Source of the DNA: Gymnogyps californianus
Taxonomy: Eukaryota; Chordata; Aves; Accipitriformes; Cathartidae
Reading direction: 5' to 3'
Assembly: GCF_018139145.2 (NCBI RefSeq)
Contig: NC_059481.1
Coordinates: forward strand, 5,506,368 to 5,570,367
DNA: 64,000 bases
The notes beneath the pieces were generated by a model. That model saw only the letters and a list, made by a program, of their open reading frames with translations. It searched no databases and was not told the DNA's origin. Positions 25,873-37,753 of this stretch are shown piece by piece. Position 1 is the stretch's first letter. Each line of letters starts with the position of its first letter. Position numbers and translations under genes: made by a program.

Positions 25873-26381
25873 CCTTGCTGGACGGGCCCCACGCACGCGT
25901 CGAGCCGTGGCTCCCAGCCCAGACGGAGGTCGGGCTGGCTTCGCGCCTGCCCGGGGCAGCGGCAGCGCCTTCTCGTCCCCCAGCCCCGCTCGGGGCTGCG
26001 GGGGCGCCGCCGCCCCCTCCTGCCGCCGCCCGCGGCCGTGAGGCGCCTCGCACGCCGCCTCCGCGGGCGCCCGCCCGGCTTGGCCCGCAGCCGGCCCGCG
26101 CCGCGGCGGCCGGCCGGGGCCCGCGCCCTGGGGCCGCGCCGGAGGGCGGCGATGCCGGGCGCGGGGCGCGCGGCTGGCGGCGGAGCGCGGGGGGTGCGGG
26201 GGCGGGGGGGTGTGCAGCTCTCGCTAGCGCTGCTTGTGGTCACAGGCAGGCAAGCTCACATCCCATCTGGATCACGCTCGCGCTCTCCCTTCTGCTTTCC
26301 TACCATAGAGTTGCGCTGGAAACAGAAGATAGAGGGAGTGTAGGAGCTCGCCATCTCCAAGCGATCTACATTGGGAAAAAC
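25850..26381 (+). promoter_or_regulatory. RORA: RORA CpG-island promoter and 5' leader
   Basis: The sequence switches abruptly from AT-rich to very GC-rich with dense CpG, especially 25860-26220, immediately 5' of RORA coding exon 1. No TATA box stands at a sensible distance from the ATG, which fits a dispersed CpG-island promoter; the transcription start cannot be fixed from sequence. The last 70 bases before the ATG are less GC-rich and end GGGAAAAACATGG. A pyrimidine-rich stretch ending in TACCATAG (AG at 26307-26308) resembles a 3' splice site, so an upstream non-coding leader exon spliced to 26309 is possible but unproven. Confidence 0.75.
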
Positions 26382-26550
26382 ATGGAGTCCGCTCCGGCAG
26401 CCCCCGATCCAGCAGCCAGTGAGCCGGGCAGCAGCGTCTCCGAGGCGGCCGCCGGCGCCAGGGACACCCCGGTGAACCTGGAGCCTGCCCGGAAAAGCGA
26501 TGCGCCGGCTCCTGTCCGCAGGCAGAGCTACTCCAGCAGCAGCAGCAGAG
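26382..26550 (+). CDS. RORA: RORA coding exon 1 (alpha-1 isoform), partial gene
   Basis: RORA encodes a nuclear receptor that binds ROR response elements (A/T-rich 5' extension plus AGGTCA) as a monomer. It activates targets such as BMAL1 and acts in the circadian clock, cerebellar development, lipid metabolism and immunity. This exon supplies the alpha-1-specific N-terminal extension, which tunes DNA-site choice; the zinc-finger and ligand-binding exons are downstream of the window. Residues 1-18, [18 protein letters not shown], match mammalian RORA-1 as I know it, and [10 protein letters not shown] at 43-52 is also conserved. The middle differs (for example VSE for GAD at 19-21). The start has a strong context (A at -3, G at +4). 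The exon gives 56 codons plus one base, so intron 1 is phase 1 and splits a glycine codon, as expected. An AGC run (codons 53-55) leaves the bird with a serine tract one residue longer than the mammalian SSTSR. Confidence 0.97.
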
Positions 26551-26556
26551 GTAGGG
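26551..26556 (+). other. RORA: 5' splice donor of RORA intron 1
   Basis: AGAG|GTAGGG at the exon end. The position agrees exactly with the residue at which the family's alpha-1 exon ends (the R/G junction), and the donor is a good match to the consensus except at +4. Confidence 0.9.
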
Positions 26557-26639
26557 AGACTTGGGGAAGGGGGAGGGGCCGGGGGAGTGGGATCGGGGGG
26601 TGGGTGGGAATAGGAAGAGGGGGGTAAGAGAGAAGGGGG

Positions 26640-27170
26640 AAATGCAGCAATTTAATCCTCTGGTTTATTGCTCGTGCTTGTTGAAGCCGCGCACGCAAAC
26701 AAGCCACGCTTCTACCCCCTGCAAAACCTTGCAAACTTTTATAGCTTCTTTTAATTGCTGCAGGAGGAGGGACAAATGCAATGAAAATATTGAGCGGTGT
26801 TTGGTGCTTTCCTATCTCTCTCGTTTATTGCCTCTGGTATCCGGATGGATACTGTGCCCCTGAAATTACATAATTTTATAAATATATAAAGCAACAGCAG
26901 GAGCATTGGGATTCAAGGGAACAAACTTTTAAAGCTGCAGTGTCCTTCCTCCCCCCCCTTCTTTCTCCCCCTCGTCTGTCTCCTTTTGACAGTTTCTCAA
27001 CTGGTGTGCTGTGGCTTGTTGTGAATGGGGGATCTGTGATTAAACAGGAGATGTGCGGTTTGCGGGTGTCTTATTCACTCTCTTGCGCGCCGTTTTCCCT
27101 TAATTCATTTAAGTGTGTATTAAAAATGATTTCCTCGCGGAGCGGGTGATCTCGTAGCTGCTGTTGTTTC
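26640..27170. other. RORA: AT-richer gap between the two CpG-rich blocks
   Basis: Contains one D-box-type site at 26865-26874, a short AT run (ATTTTATAAATATATAAAG) at about 26873-26890, and a pyrimidine tract with a C run near 26950-26960. No gene is seen. Confidence 0.5.
26865..26874 (-). promoter_or_regulatory. D-box-type site (ATTACATAAT)
   Basis: The reverse complement is ATTATGTAAT, a full match to the RTTAYGTAAY consensus of PAR-bZIP activators (DBP, TEF, HLF) and the repressor NFIL3/E4BP4. It lies 315 bp downstream of the exon 1 donor. Confidence 0.5.
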
Positions 27171-28123
27171 TTGAAGGTGCACAACTTTGCAGAGGGGGTC
27201 TCTGCTCCCGTGGATTCTCCTTCGCTCCCCCCCGGCCCCCGAATAAAACGCTGCAAACAAACAAACGAGCCCCCCTTTTCTGTCGCTAGCTGCCAAACCT
27301 TCTCCTGCTTCAGATCGCGTCTTTTAGTCGTGCGGGTCAGCTCTGAAGGTGCTCAGGGCGGTTGAAGTTTGGCGTCAGCTCGGTAGTGCCCGAGCCGCTC
27401 CGGCGGCGGGAAGCGAGCCCCGGCGGCGGGAGGGCTGCGCGCTGCCGGGCGCCGTGGAGCGAAGCGGGCAGGGCGCGCTCGCCCCTGCCCCCGCCGCGGG
27501 CATGGTGAGGGGCGCCGGCTTCAAACACCGCCGGAGTTCGCCGAGACGTGCGAGAGGGAGGAGGCTGCCGCTTTAATTACTTGTAAATAATTTCTGAAGC
27601 GTTGCTCCTGCAAGAGGAGGAGCGCGCTAGAGAGGCTTCGTTCGGTAAAAGCGCTCGGTGATGGGTGAAAATTAATGAAATAACGCTATGTAATAATACA
27701 CACGGCTGTTGAAAGAAATGACGGGCGGCGAAAAGTACGTGCCCGGCGGGAGCGGCATCCCCCTCGGCAGCCGCCGCCGGGGCTGGGGCAGCGATGCCCG
27801 GCCGCCGGCGGTGGGGAGACCGTCTCTCCTCGGATGGAGGGATTTTTGGTTGTAGGTTGGAATATGGCTGATCATGTGTTGGCTTGTGTTTTACAGTATT
27901 TTTCCCCTTTTGGCCACACCCCCCTTCCCAGGCAGCTTCCCACTCGGGGAATCCGCGTACAGTAAAAGCCATCGAGATGACACACGCCGAAACATTTAAT
28001 TAGAGGCGATTTGCGAGCGGGGGGCGCGCAGTTAGGCGGATGCCGAGGCGAGGAGGAGCGGGCTCGGCCGGAGGAGGCCGGGCGGCCACGGGCGTGTGTG
28101 CAGGGAGCATTTGGCTGCGCGGG

Positions 28124-28132
28124 GTATATTTA
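28124..28132 (+). promoter_or_regulatory. TATA-like element inside the CpG island
   Basis: GCGGGGTATATTTAGAGC: an isolated TATATTTA in an otherwise GC-rich context, a setting that often marks a focused promoter. Any transcript starting about 30 bases downstream would begin inside intron 1. There is no direct evidence of transcription. Confidence 0.3.
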
Positions 28133-28165
28133 GAGCTTGCGAGAGTGGATTTGGAATGCAAGCGC

Positions 28166-28175
28166 CTTATGTAAC
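28166..28175 (+). promoter_or_regulatory. D-box-type site (CTTATGTAAC)
   Basis: Core TTATGTAA at 28167-28174. It differs from the RTTAYGTAAY consensus only at the first base. It lies within GC-rich DNA 1.6 kb after exon 1 and about 40 bp after the TATA-like element. Confidence 0.45.
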
Positions 28176-28275
28176 GAGGTTAATCAGAAACACTGGAGAA
28201 AATTTCCTTAATTTGTCGGGTAGTTTTCTGGATGTTTGCGGAGCGGCCGTAGTTCGCGGGTGTTACACAACGCCG

Positions 28276-28291
28276 CCCCCCCCCCCCCCCC
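28276..28291. repeat. 16-base C run
   Basis: Uninterrupted C16 flanked by CGCCG on both sides, so the local context is a short palindromic CG-rich run. On the minus strand it is a G16 tract with G-quadruplex potential. Confidence 0.9.
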
Positions 28292-28424
28292 GCCGCCCCG
28301 GCTCTCCCGGCCGAGGGCTCCGGCGGCGCGGGCAGATGGTGCTGCCGGGGAGCGGGGCCGGCGGCAGGGAGCCGGCAGCCGGCTCCGGCGGGCTTGAGGA
28401 GGGGGTAACTTTGGGATCCCATGA

Positions 28425-28434
28425 ATTATGTAAC
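28425..28434 (+). promoter_or_regulatory. D-box-type site (ATTATGTAAC)
   Basis: Full match to RTTAYGTAAY, embedded as CCCATGAATTATGTAACGCTCGG in the CpG island. Fits binding of DBP, TEF, HLF or NFIL3. Confidence 0.55.
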
Positions 28435-28616
28435 GCTCGGCTGTCGTTTCTGTACGGATGCGAAAAGGAGGGGGGGGCTGGGCAGACCGGGCGGCTCTGG
28501 CGGCGAGGGTGTTTTCTTCGCGGTGCCGAATTGTTTAGGCTTTGGTACTGCTAACCTGCTGACCCATATGTCCCTCCTCCTCCGGGATTAAATAAGGAAG
28601 GGGGAGGGGGTCGGGC

Positions 28617-28678
28617 ACTCGCAGGCACACGCGGGCACACGCGGGCACTCGCACAGGCTCACACTCGCCGCACGCAAG
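28617..28678. repeat. Imperfect CpG-rich GCACACGCGG/GCACTCGC repeat
   Basis: Alternating units of GGCACACGCGG, GGCACTCGC and related words over about 60 bp. It is a degenerate minisatellite at the 3' edge of the island, directly before the D-box at 28689. Confidence 0.7.
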
Positions 28679-28688
28679 CAGGCGCTGG

Positions 28689-28698
28689 GTTATGTAAC
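28689..28698 (+). promoter_or_regulatory. D-box-type site (GTTATGTAAC)
   Basis: Full match to RTTAYGTAAY at the 3' boundary of the CpG-rich block, 264 bp after the previous site. Confidence 0.55.
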
Positions 28699-29777
28699 AG
28701 TCTGAATGAAAAAACGAAGGTCAGCGATGGAGGCATCCGTGTGCAACACAATAGCGAACGCTCTTGGATACTGTGGCTCTGCAGTCTTTAAAGTGAAATA
28801 AAGCTTACGGCAGTAATTGGCGTATGGTTTTGAAGGGCTTGGGAAGGGAGAGGGGAGAAGGAAAAGGAGAGCGGCAGGGTTTTGAAAAAAAGAAATGTTT
28901 GGGTTTTTTCGGTGATGTAATGGAGTTGGCAGAAAATACAAGTCTACTCCTAGAGTGCAAACAGTAAGAGAATTGGAGCTGGCATTCTGTGCTAATGTTG
29001 CATAAATTAGCGTATTGGAAATAAATTGACCTACACACTACACACCAGCTGATTATGCCTTTCTAATAGTTAAAACCCGAAGATACAGAACTGTGCAGGA
29101 AAATGTGACAATGTTAACATTTTGGCCTCCCTGAAATCAGGACTTAATGAATTAGGTGTTAGGTGTCCCTATAGACTTGTAGCTTTTTTTTTAAAGCTAT
29201 TGAAATAGAATTTGATTTCTTGCTTTTTTTGCATATGGTCCTTTATTTCTTATGGCAACAGTGTGACCTTAACTTGTGACCAGTGCAGGTGAAATTATTT
29301 TTAGAACAGCCACCTCATAAGCTCATATATGTTCAGCTGTGTATTGAGTTCAAGAATTTACCTGTTCGGGTCATGATTCTGTAATGTGTTATAAGCTGGC
29401 AGATCTGGACACTCGTGCAATCTGTATGGAGGAGTGATACAGATATATAGATAAATATACGTACACAGGCACACACATCTAACTGTAAAAATCCTTTTTT
29501 TTTTTACTTGGCAAACCTTTTAAAACACTAGAAATATTTCTTTCATATCCTTTATTTTAAGTTGCACCTGCTGCAAAGCTGCTTTGATACTTCAGAGTTT
29601 ATAATAACAAGTTTACGTAGGGAATGAAGAAGACAAAATTGAAGAAAGGGCTGTTGATGAAGAAGTGGGGGAAGTTTGCTATGGCATAAATTCTTAAGTG
29701 AAGCTTTAGCTACTATAATGCTAGCATTTCAAAATACCCTATTCCTTGATATACAAACATGTTTGGAGTGCCAGATC

Positions 29778-29787
29778 CTTATGTAAC
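29778..29787 (+). promoter_or_regulatory. D-box-type site (CTTATGTAAC)
   Basis: Same ten bases as the site at 28166-28175, with core TTATGTAA. It lies 3.2 kb downstream of exon 1, in AT-richer DNA where chance occurrence is more likely. Confidence 0.35.
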
Positions 29788-31323
29788 TTGACTTTTATTT
29801 TGGTAAGGTTATGCTGTTTGTGTTGCTGTGTAGAATACTTAACTGAAAACATAAATTCAGGAGTTATCAAAAGCACTTTTCAAATGGAGAATTGTTACCT
29901 GATTTATTTAGTATATGGGAGCATGCATGCATATCTACATGTTTCGGAAAATTACCTGCAGTCTGATATCAAAACTGATTGTTAGAAAATTGACACCATA
30001 CATGGAAAAAGTAAGAAATGAATAAAAAGCCTGGTTTTCCACCAAAAGGATACTTTTATTGCTGACACTAGTTGTTAAGATTTTCCTAAGAGCAGTCACT
30101 GTTCAGCAGGTTGAATTTCAGTCCATGTGTGTTCTGCAATAAGGGTTTGTGGTTTGCCATGGTTAGTAGAAAGAATGCTTCACTCACCAGCTCTGGCCCT
30201 GGACTGCGACTGTTAAATGCCATTCATTTCACTTTGCAGGCTTTGACATCCATGGAGTTCTCCCCATGCTGCAGTCTAAGGCTTAACGTTCTACTAGTCC
30301 CTTTAGAAATAGTCATAATTGAATAAACTATATTTTAATAGAAAACTATTGTCTCATTAAAAATGAAAATTATATAAAAAGCTTTTCAATCTGATAAAAA
30401 ATGCCTTTTTTTTTTGGAACAGAGCTCTTGGTCTCAGTGGTAAGACAATCAAGAGAGAATGTCTTGCCAAAAAAAATTTAAAGGCAGCTCTTGCATCATT
30501 GGAAGATGCTGTGTATAAGTATTTTTATGATGCTTTGTATTTAATAATAGAAAGCTGTAGCTATGTAGGTACTTGTTCTTGCTTTCTCGCTGTTGAGGTA
30601 CTTAAGAGTATGTGCTATTTTCCAGAAGCCTTTTGAATTTATTATCATGTCATCTATTCAACCTGATCCTTTCTCTGCTAATAGATTGAGGGGGGCTTGA
30701 TTTTTGTGTTTTGTTTTAATTTGGGTGATGCTCCACAAGTAGGGATGTGACATCATTAATAGTGACATCAGTTCTTTTCCTTAAAAATTCCTTTATTGCT
30801 AGATTTTTTCCACTTCTGGATTTAGACTATTCCAGGGAGCATAGTTGAGGTACAAAATTTCATGTGTTGTTGTCAGGAGGACTCTCTGAATTTTATAAAT
30901 TTGGATGTTTTCTGTACATTCTTTGGGTTGCCTTTGTCATCGTTGAGGGCTATTCTGCATGCACCACTGATTTAGTCCTATTTTGGTAAATGATATGTGC
31001 TATGAATCCTTTAAAGGACAACATTGTTTTAAATGTTTGTAGCATAGGAGCAATAATAGCAGCAGTATGTTGTTCTCTTAGGAACAATGTAGTTCTCTTA
31101 TTTCAATAAACCGTAACCTATTCTCTTATTTTATTTGCTTGAGAAACATCTCAGGAGCTCATAAACAAGTATGTAAATACTGTTATCATTCAACCAAATG
31201 CTGTAATTTTACTAAATAAAGAACATGTTTTGTAATGGAGATTAACAGGCTGTGTGACAATTTCAGTTTTGGGTATAGCACTGCATTTGAATGGAAAGGG
31301 CAATTTCAGCTTTGGGAGGTTGA

Positions 31324-31340
31324 TTTTTTTTTTTTTTTTT
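31324..31340. repeat. T17 homopolymer
   Basis: Uninterrupted run of 17 T. Confidence 0.9.
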
Positions 31341-34300
31341 CTTCTAGTATTTGTTTTCTAAGCTACAAAAATGTGTGCTGGGGAAAATCTGGAATGACTC
31401 AATTGATCTCAGTGGATTTAATGTGAGAACTATCCCAGTGAAAAAGAGAGGGGAAAAAACCCAAGCTAGTTTTAAATTGCTGTGATATCTGTATCACTCT
31501 TGAAATTCATTAGTGAACAGGTGATCTCTGTTCATTCTCTGCTGAAATATTTTTAAGAGCGTGTTTTCAGTGACACACAGTTGTAGAAACAGGTGTAAAA
31601 AAAAAAATTAAATTAAAATTGGGTTTATATCTAAATGCACTGGCAAGTCTGGGTGCTGTGTAGCTTAAGGATGGCTTACAGATTCGGTGCTTCCTTGCTT
31701 CTAAACATGAAGCAAAGGGGCTATAGTCAGAGGCAGCAGTAGCTGGTGTTGCACAGTTGTGGAAGGCAGAGGAAGGGAAAGGGGAATACCGGGCCTAGGT
31801 AGTTTACAGGGAGCTGTCAAAATGGAACAATACACTTTACTTAGGGCCTTCCATTTCTATACTGTGAGGCAATTGTCATCACCTCAGCTGTCTGTCCATC
31901 CTAGATGTTTTAGATATAGGTACCTGTACCATCAAAGACTTCCTGTCATTTCAGTTCCTTGGGGCAGGATGTTGTGGGGGGAAGCAGCGGCTGCTTCTCA
32001 AGTGGAGCTGAATTTTTTTCTCTGTCACAGTACACTTACACCTAGAGCTGAGCTCGCTAGGGATATTCTGTAGTTTTCTGAATTTCTGTGGCTTTGGTAG
32101 AAGAGGAAGTTCTTACAGGTAAGGTGTTGGAGAAACTTTGGGATGGGTGGAAGCTTCCACACTTCATATGCAGATTTCTGCTGTCTTGTTTTTTCTTCCT
32201 CTCATTCTTTTTTCAAGTATCTTGTGTTTTAGCTATTGCTGAGGCAGTCTTTGTAGCCCTGATAATCATTTCTGGAAATGTATTTTACAGAGCTTTTAGT
32301 TTTAAGATTATGTATACCCACAGATTGCAGACAATTCATGCCTCCTCACCTGCACAGACTCTTACAGGTATGTAGAGGAGGGCCCTGCAGAGCAGAGTCT
32401 AAATCCTCTACTGTCGCTAGATCCATGTTACACCATTCATGTCATAAACGTATCGAACTTCATTTTAAGGGTTGTTAGCTTTTTTTGGCCCCAGTGTTCT
32501 GATAGGAGGCTCTTCTACAGCTTTGCCGTACTGATGATTAGAAAGCCTCTTCTCACTTCTAACTATGTTCGTGATCAGTTAGTTTGCTTGCTTCTTTAAA
32601 ACGTTGGTTATAAAATCTCCTTGGACTGAAAATGAGGAAGAGGCTGGTATTGTGTTTTGTGATAGCTGAACTAACATACTCGGCTCTGTTCTCTGACTCA
32701 TGGTTTAGCACTTCACCATATCTGTTGTAGATGGTCTGTGCTGATAGAAACATGAGAATAGCTTGGGCTGTATGTCACGAGGAGTTAATTGTCTAATTTC
32801 TTGAATGTAAAGGTTGTGAATTATTCTTCATACTCTTATCTGAAGTCTCATCTAGGTGTGTTTCATTCTCGGCAACAACTGAGCTCTTCAGAGACTAAAT
32901 GTATTAGGGTGTGTACTTTTATGAAGACATTGTGGGGCTTATTTTACAGTGGTTTAATCTTATAGTTTAGCTTCATTGCACTGTTCATTTGGAAGGATCC
33001 CCAGGTGTTTCAAACGCTATCAGGAACCATTTTGCTTATTACTGAAATCCAGCCACTTCTTGTGTGGAATCTGACAGCTGTTTAATGGTGCTCAGCCATG
33101 CTAAGCAGATCAGAACAGAAAGTGAAGAATACCATACCTGATGGAAACGCTCAGAGGGATTTTAGGTACAGATAATATAATTATCTGCATTGGAATTGGG
33201 TCAAACAGCTCTATTCCTGTAGAAAATTACTCGATATTTTCAGTGGCAGTGTATGGTCAAGAAATTGGTTTGAAATACTTTCCTGAAAATGATACCCCCA
33301 GCAGTGAGATAATCGAAGATCCTGCTGCTTCTCCCTATTGTGATCACCAGTTGTGGCATGATCAATGTTTTCTTCAGGTATTTCTAGATGTATTAATTGT
33401 TTTGTCCTATGCTGGTATGTGAAATCTTACAAACCAGGGGGGACAACTGGGATGTTGCAGGTCTTGCTTTGTAAAGCAGACTCCTGTACAGTTGCGTTCT
33501 TTAAATAGCGAGTTGCACTGCTATGTGTGAAATGTGGTCATATTAACAGAGGTTTTAAAAATGGTTGTAGGGGATCTGTTGACCCTAAGCCAGTAGGGGA
33601 TGGGAGAGGTGGGTGTCACAGTCTTTCCTTTTGAGGATATTGGGAAGTATGGGGAAAACATATAGCTCTTTTCTAGTTGTCTTCAATTTCACTTCCTATA
33701 CAATCTAGCAAAACAGAATATAAACAGATGATCTGTAAAGGAACAAAAGTTAAAATTCATGATCAACTGAATGTACATATATGTTCCAGTAATCATGACC
33801 AACTGCAGAGTCTTTCATTTGTAATTTAATCTAATAATTTCCATGCACTTCTAAAGGAACACACTATGAAGCTGGCAACTTCTGAGAAATTGCTGTGCTG
33901 TTGCAAACAGCTTTTGAGCTGGCATTATAACAGCATGATAGATAGCAAGATGGAGAACAAAGTTAGCAGTTGAAACTGAGCTGAGAGAAATTGCTAGCAG
34001 AATGTGAGAAAGCGGAGTTGGATTATGATAACCTCCCTTGTAGAATCAAATTAAACCTTTTTAAAGGTTTTATTGATTTTTAGTTTGTAGTTGTACTATG
34101 TATTTACCTCACATGGGTACATGAGATTAATGAGGCAGGTGTAGTGATCAGAGAGTGAAAAACTCTGGTGCTGCTGTTCTTTTTAAATGTTTCATTTTGT
34201 ACAGACTCTGGGATATTTACAGCATTAATTGACAATATGTCTGTGTGCTTTAGTTCTGCAACTGTTCAAATGGATTGAAAGTGTTTAATATACAGAAGTG

Positions 34301-37300
34301 ATGGAAATGAAAACTCCTGAACTCCTAGAAGGAGGTTGAACAGACCCCCCCCTTTTTTATTACTCACATAAAAATCCTTAGAAAGGGTGTGCTCGTCCAA
34401 AGAGGCAGTTTGTGTGAAGAATGGTGAATATATGGCCGTGAAGGCTGCAGCTGGCTTTGAAAATATGGCTGAAAGAATAATAATAAAAAAATCAAAAAAC
34501 AGAGGTAGACCATTTAGTATAAGTGCTATCAAGTATGCATCCAATAGCGTTGCCAACTCCTCACATATGAGAGGAATTTTTCTCCATAGTTATGTAGAAA
34601 TGTATGCCATACGCTTCTGAAATACATATATATGCAAAACTGTAGACACCATGGGGAAGACTTAAATTATGTATTAGTAGAGCTTGACTTGACTGTTTTG
34701 GCACTGAAGCAAGGTCTGTTAGATATAGTCAAGGATAAAACCAAGGCCAAGGCTTGTGAAATACAGATCATAGGTTTTATTTTCTTCCTGTTGTGGAAGT
34801 GTGAGAATACTTTAAAGTATGATTTCCCCTCGTAGTTTCTCTTCAAAGGTAGAGGTGGGAAAAAATGCGTTTTTATGAAGTGGTAGATGACTTTGCCGAA
34901 GTCTGTATCAAATGTAAATCAGTTAGAAGGCTGTGCTGCATTACATCTGTCAACTAAGGGCAGAAAGGTAAGGTATAAACTATTCTGTTGAAAGAAATCT
35001 TGAAATTTGATAAGACAGGCTAAAATACAGCTTTTGTTAATACTTGAAGTCAAAAACTATCAGCATAAAGCATCTTCTAAATCCTGTCTATATTAAAAAA
35101 TAAAATAAAATGAAACCAATCTCAAAGGAAACTAGGGCATATCAAAAGATATGTCATTATAGAAGTCATATTATGTCATTATAGGAGTTAGGAAGGGTCC
35201 TTTACTGCCTGGGTTGTTACAGAGAGGCCTTTTGAAAATTCTAATGAAATATACTCTGAACTATTAACATCTGACGTTGAGTCATAGTGTTTCTGAGGTA
35301 ATACATGTAGAAGTAAGCCTGTTAGCAAAAACACAAAAGCAACCCTTTCCAGTGTCAATGCTTGGAGGAATAATGAATGAAGAAATATGTAGTGCTGTAC
35401 TTTCAGTCTCTAAGCATTTTTGTCTATCTGTCAATGGCCAGCCAGTCTTTACCCTTTGAGAGTCTTTAAAAAAACCAAATGGGTAAGTCATTTCTACGGA
35501 CTTTATTGCCATTCAACACTCTTGACATTTGTAATGGTATATTATTTTCTGCTAAAATCAGGTGTATTTTTAAAAACTCAAGTAATCTGATTGTCATGAA
35601 CATGAATCTGCAAGAGATTGGATTAAGGTCAGTCATATGTTAGCAGCATGAAAGCTACTCTTGGCTATTAGAGGAGTTCTGCTCTACTGCAGAAGACTTG
35701 ATCCTGTGACAGTTTATATATGTGTTTAATACTAAACATCGTGAATGATTCTGTTGATGTCAGTGATACTACTTCACTGCACAGAGCTAGGGGTATATGT
35801 GTAGTAAAGATCAAGGGAGGACTGCTAGTAATCAAGAACTGCACTGTGAAATTGTTTAATAAAAATATGAAATTCTAATACCAATGAAAATGACTTTGGA
35901 AAAAAGATGAGTTGTTTTCAGGGTAGGTAGGGCTGGGTGAGTAGTTGTAATTACTTTGGCAGATACATTGTTACCCTGCTATAATTTTGCTTGCAGGATC
36001 GTACTGTGGCTGGGTTGCTGGAGAAGAATTTATGTCCATACTTAAGAACAACTGTTAGGAGATGAGCAAGGATTTCCTCGTGTAGAGAACCTGAGTTGCA
36101 CTTGTCTGTTGCTGTATATGGAATGTGTTTGCTAAGATTACTAAAAGTTTTATTTTGTCATTGCTGAAATCCTAGCTCTATTCTTATGACAATCAAAAAG
36201 TCTTTTCTGTTTCCTGATGGAGAGAAGGGGGAGGGAAGGGGAAACACATTGTAGGGACTTACCTGCAGAAAATCTAGAAAGCTGACTGTTGAGGTGACTT
36301 AGCTTATTGGTATTTATCTCTCTAGATTTTGGCTAGTTGTCAAAATCTGTTTATGCTGTCTTGGCTGCTTCTAACAGGGCTTGACCATAACTGAATTCTC
36401 TTCCCCTTTTTTTTTCTGGGTAAATTACCCTATGCCACTTCACCTCTTTTTAAAGATTCCTGGCTCTAGTTCATGAGAAGTTGCAGTTGTTAATTTTTTT
36501 GACTATAATACCCCACTGAAACTATCATGCCAGGTCAGCAGTGTCCCAGAGATGCTCTAGTGTGACTAGCAGTGTAATATCCAAGGCTATGCAGAAGAAC
36601 AAGGGAAGATAATTTTTTTTAAAAGGGAAGCAAAATCATTCCAAAATTCTAGCTAGTCATTAACTTTCCCCAGCAGTGCTTGCATCTCTTAGAAACAGGC
36701 TCAAGGAGTTTTGTCACTAAAATCTTCAGTTTCAGTTCTCCAAAGAACGCTCCCCCATACAACATTCACCTTAAAGGGGATGAGGACAAAAGATTCGGGA
36801 CGAAGCCAGGATCAACTGAGCAGCTACATTTACGGATAGCCACAAGCTTCCATTTAGCAGGCTGTATTTAGTCCCAGCGTTGGGCTTCTCTGTTCTAGCC
36901 ATATGCTGAAATGGCTGACTGGTGTTCCCAAGTCCACCTTCCTGTTGTTTTCAGCCCAGTTTAGAGACTGTAGAAATGGCTTGTCACAGATCTCTGCAAT
37001 TGGCAAGTCTCCTCTGAATTTCTTCCACGTATCCTTTCTTTTCTTTTCCACAGCAGAGGTTCAAAGCAGAATGTCTTTAGGGATTTGAGAGCAAATGATC
37101 ACAAGTGGCGAGGTGGGGACTCGTGCCAATATACTGAAAATATTTTGTTGCATTGCTTTTCTGTGCACACAGCAGAACGCGCACTGGAAACAAACTCGGC
37201 TCTGGAAAGGCAGCAATAGAAAATGTAAAAAAAAACCCAGAAAGGAAGTAAATGAAGCCAAAGGGGGAACAGAGTAGTTTTGGGTAATGAACAGTAAAAG

Positions 37301-37753
37301 AAAGATGTGACACTTAAGGAAGAAATGTAATGAAAGGGCACAAAGGAAAGATGACTGATTTGGAGAACAGCCTGAAAAAAAACATTTAGAAAAGGACTGG
37401 AGTAGTGGGGGAAGCTACTGTGTCTATTGAGGGGAGGGGAATTTACTGCCTTATTGCCTCTGGACAATTCATATATTAACAATCTGTGATCTTGTCTTTA
37501 CTATGGAATGTAATAAAATGTATTTTAGTGCATGGTGGGGTCTCAAACAGTTGCCTCCCACATATTTGCTTCAGCACCCTATTGTTTCCAATGAGCTCTG
37601 ACTAAATGCTTTCGCCGTAGATGTTGTGCTAATGTGTTATATGAATTATTTGTCTTATCTCTGTGCTGTGAAATTAGAAGCCCTTTCCCACAGTGTGTTA
37701 AGCAGATTAAAATGAAAGCCTGTTTTTATGGTCCAGGAACAGTGCACATATTT

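Larger units (their letters stand above)
27180..28690. promoter_or_regulatory. RORA: Second CpG-rich block in proximal intron 1
   Basis: GC-rich, CpG-dense DNA, strongest at 27335-27560, 27720-27830 and 28000-28400. It forms the 3' half of the RORA island. It has a TATA-like element at 28124 and three D-box-type sites, so it may hold an alternative or antisense start site or an intronic enhancer. Open frames here (for example 28096-28554 on + and 27577-27972 on -) are explained by base composition and are not annotated as genes. Confidence 0.6.

Noticed and set aside
25653..26243. 196-codon minus-strand frame across the RORA island
   Set aside because: Arginine/proline/alanine-rich translation caused by stop-poor CpG-rich DNA. 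It has no recognisable domain and lies opposite the RORA promoter.
28096..28554. 152-codon plus-strand frame in the second CpG block
   Set aside because: Explained by GC composition and the C16 run; no domain, and it lies in RORA intron 1.
37099..37482. 127-codon minus-strand frame with apparent membrane segments
   Set aside because: Same purine-asymmetry effect; the F/L/S-rich translation mimics membrane helices.
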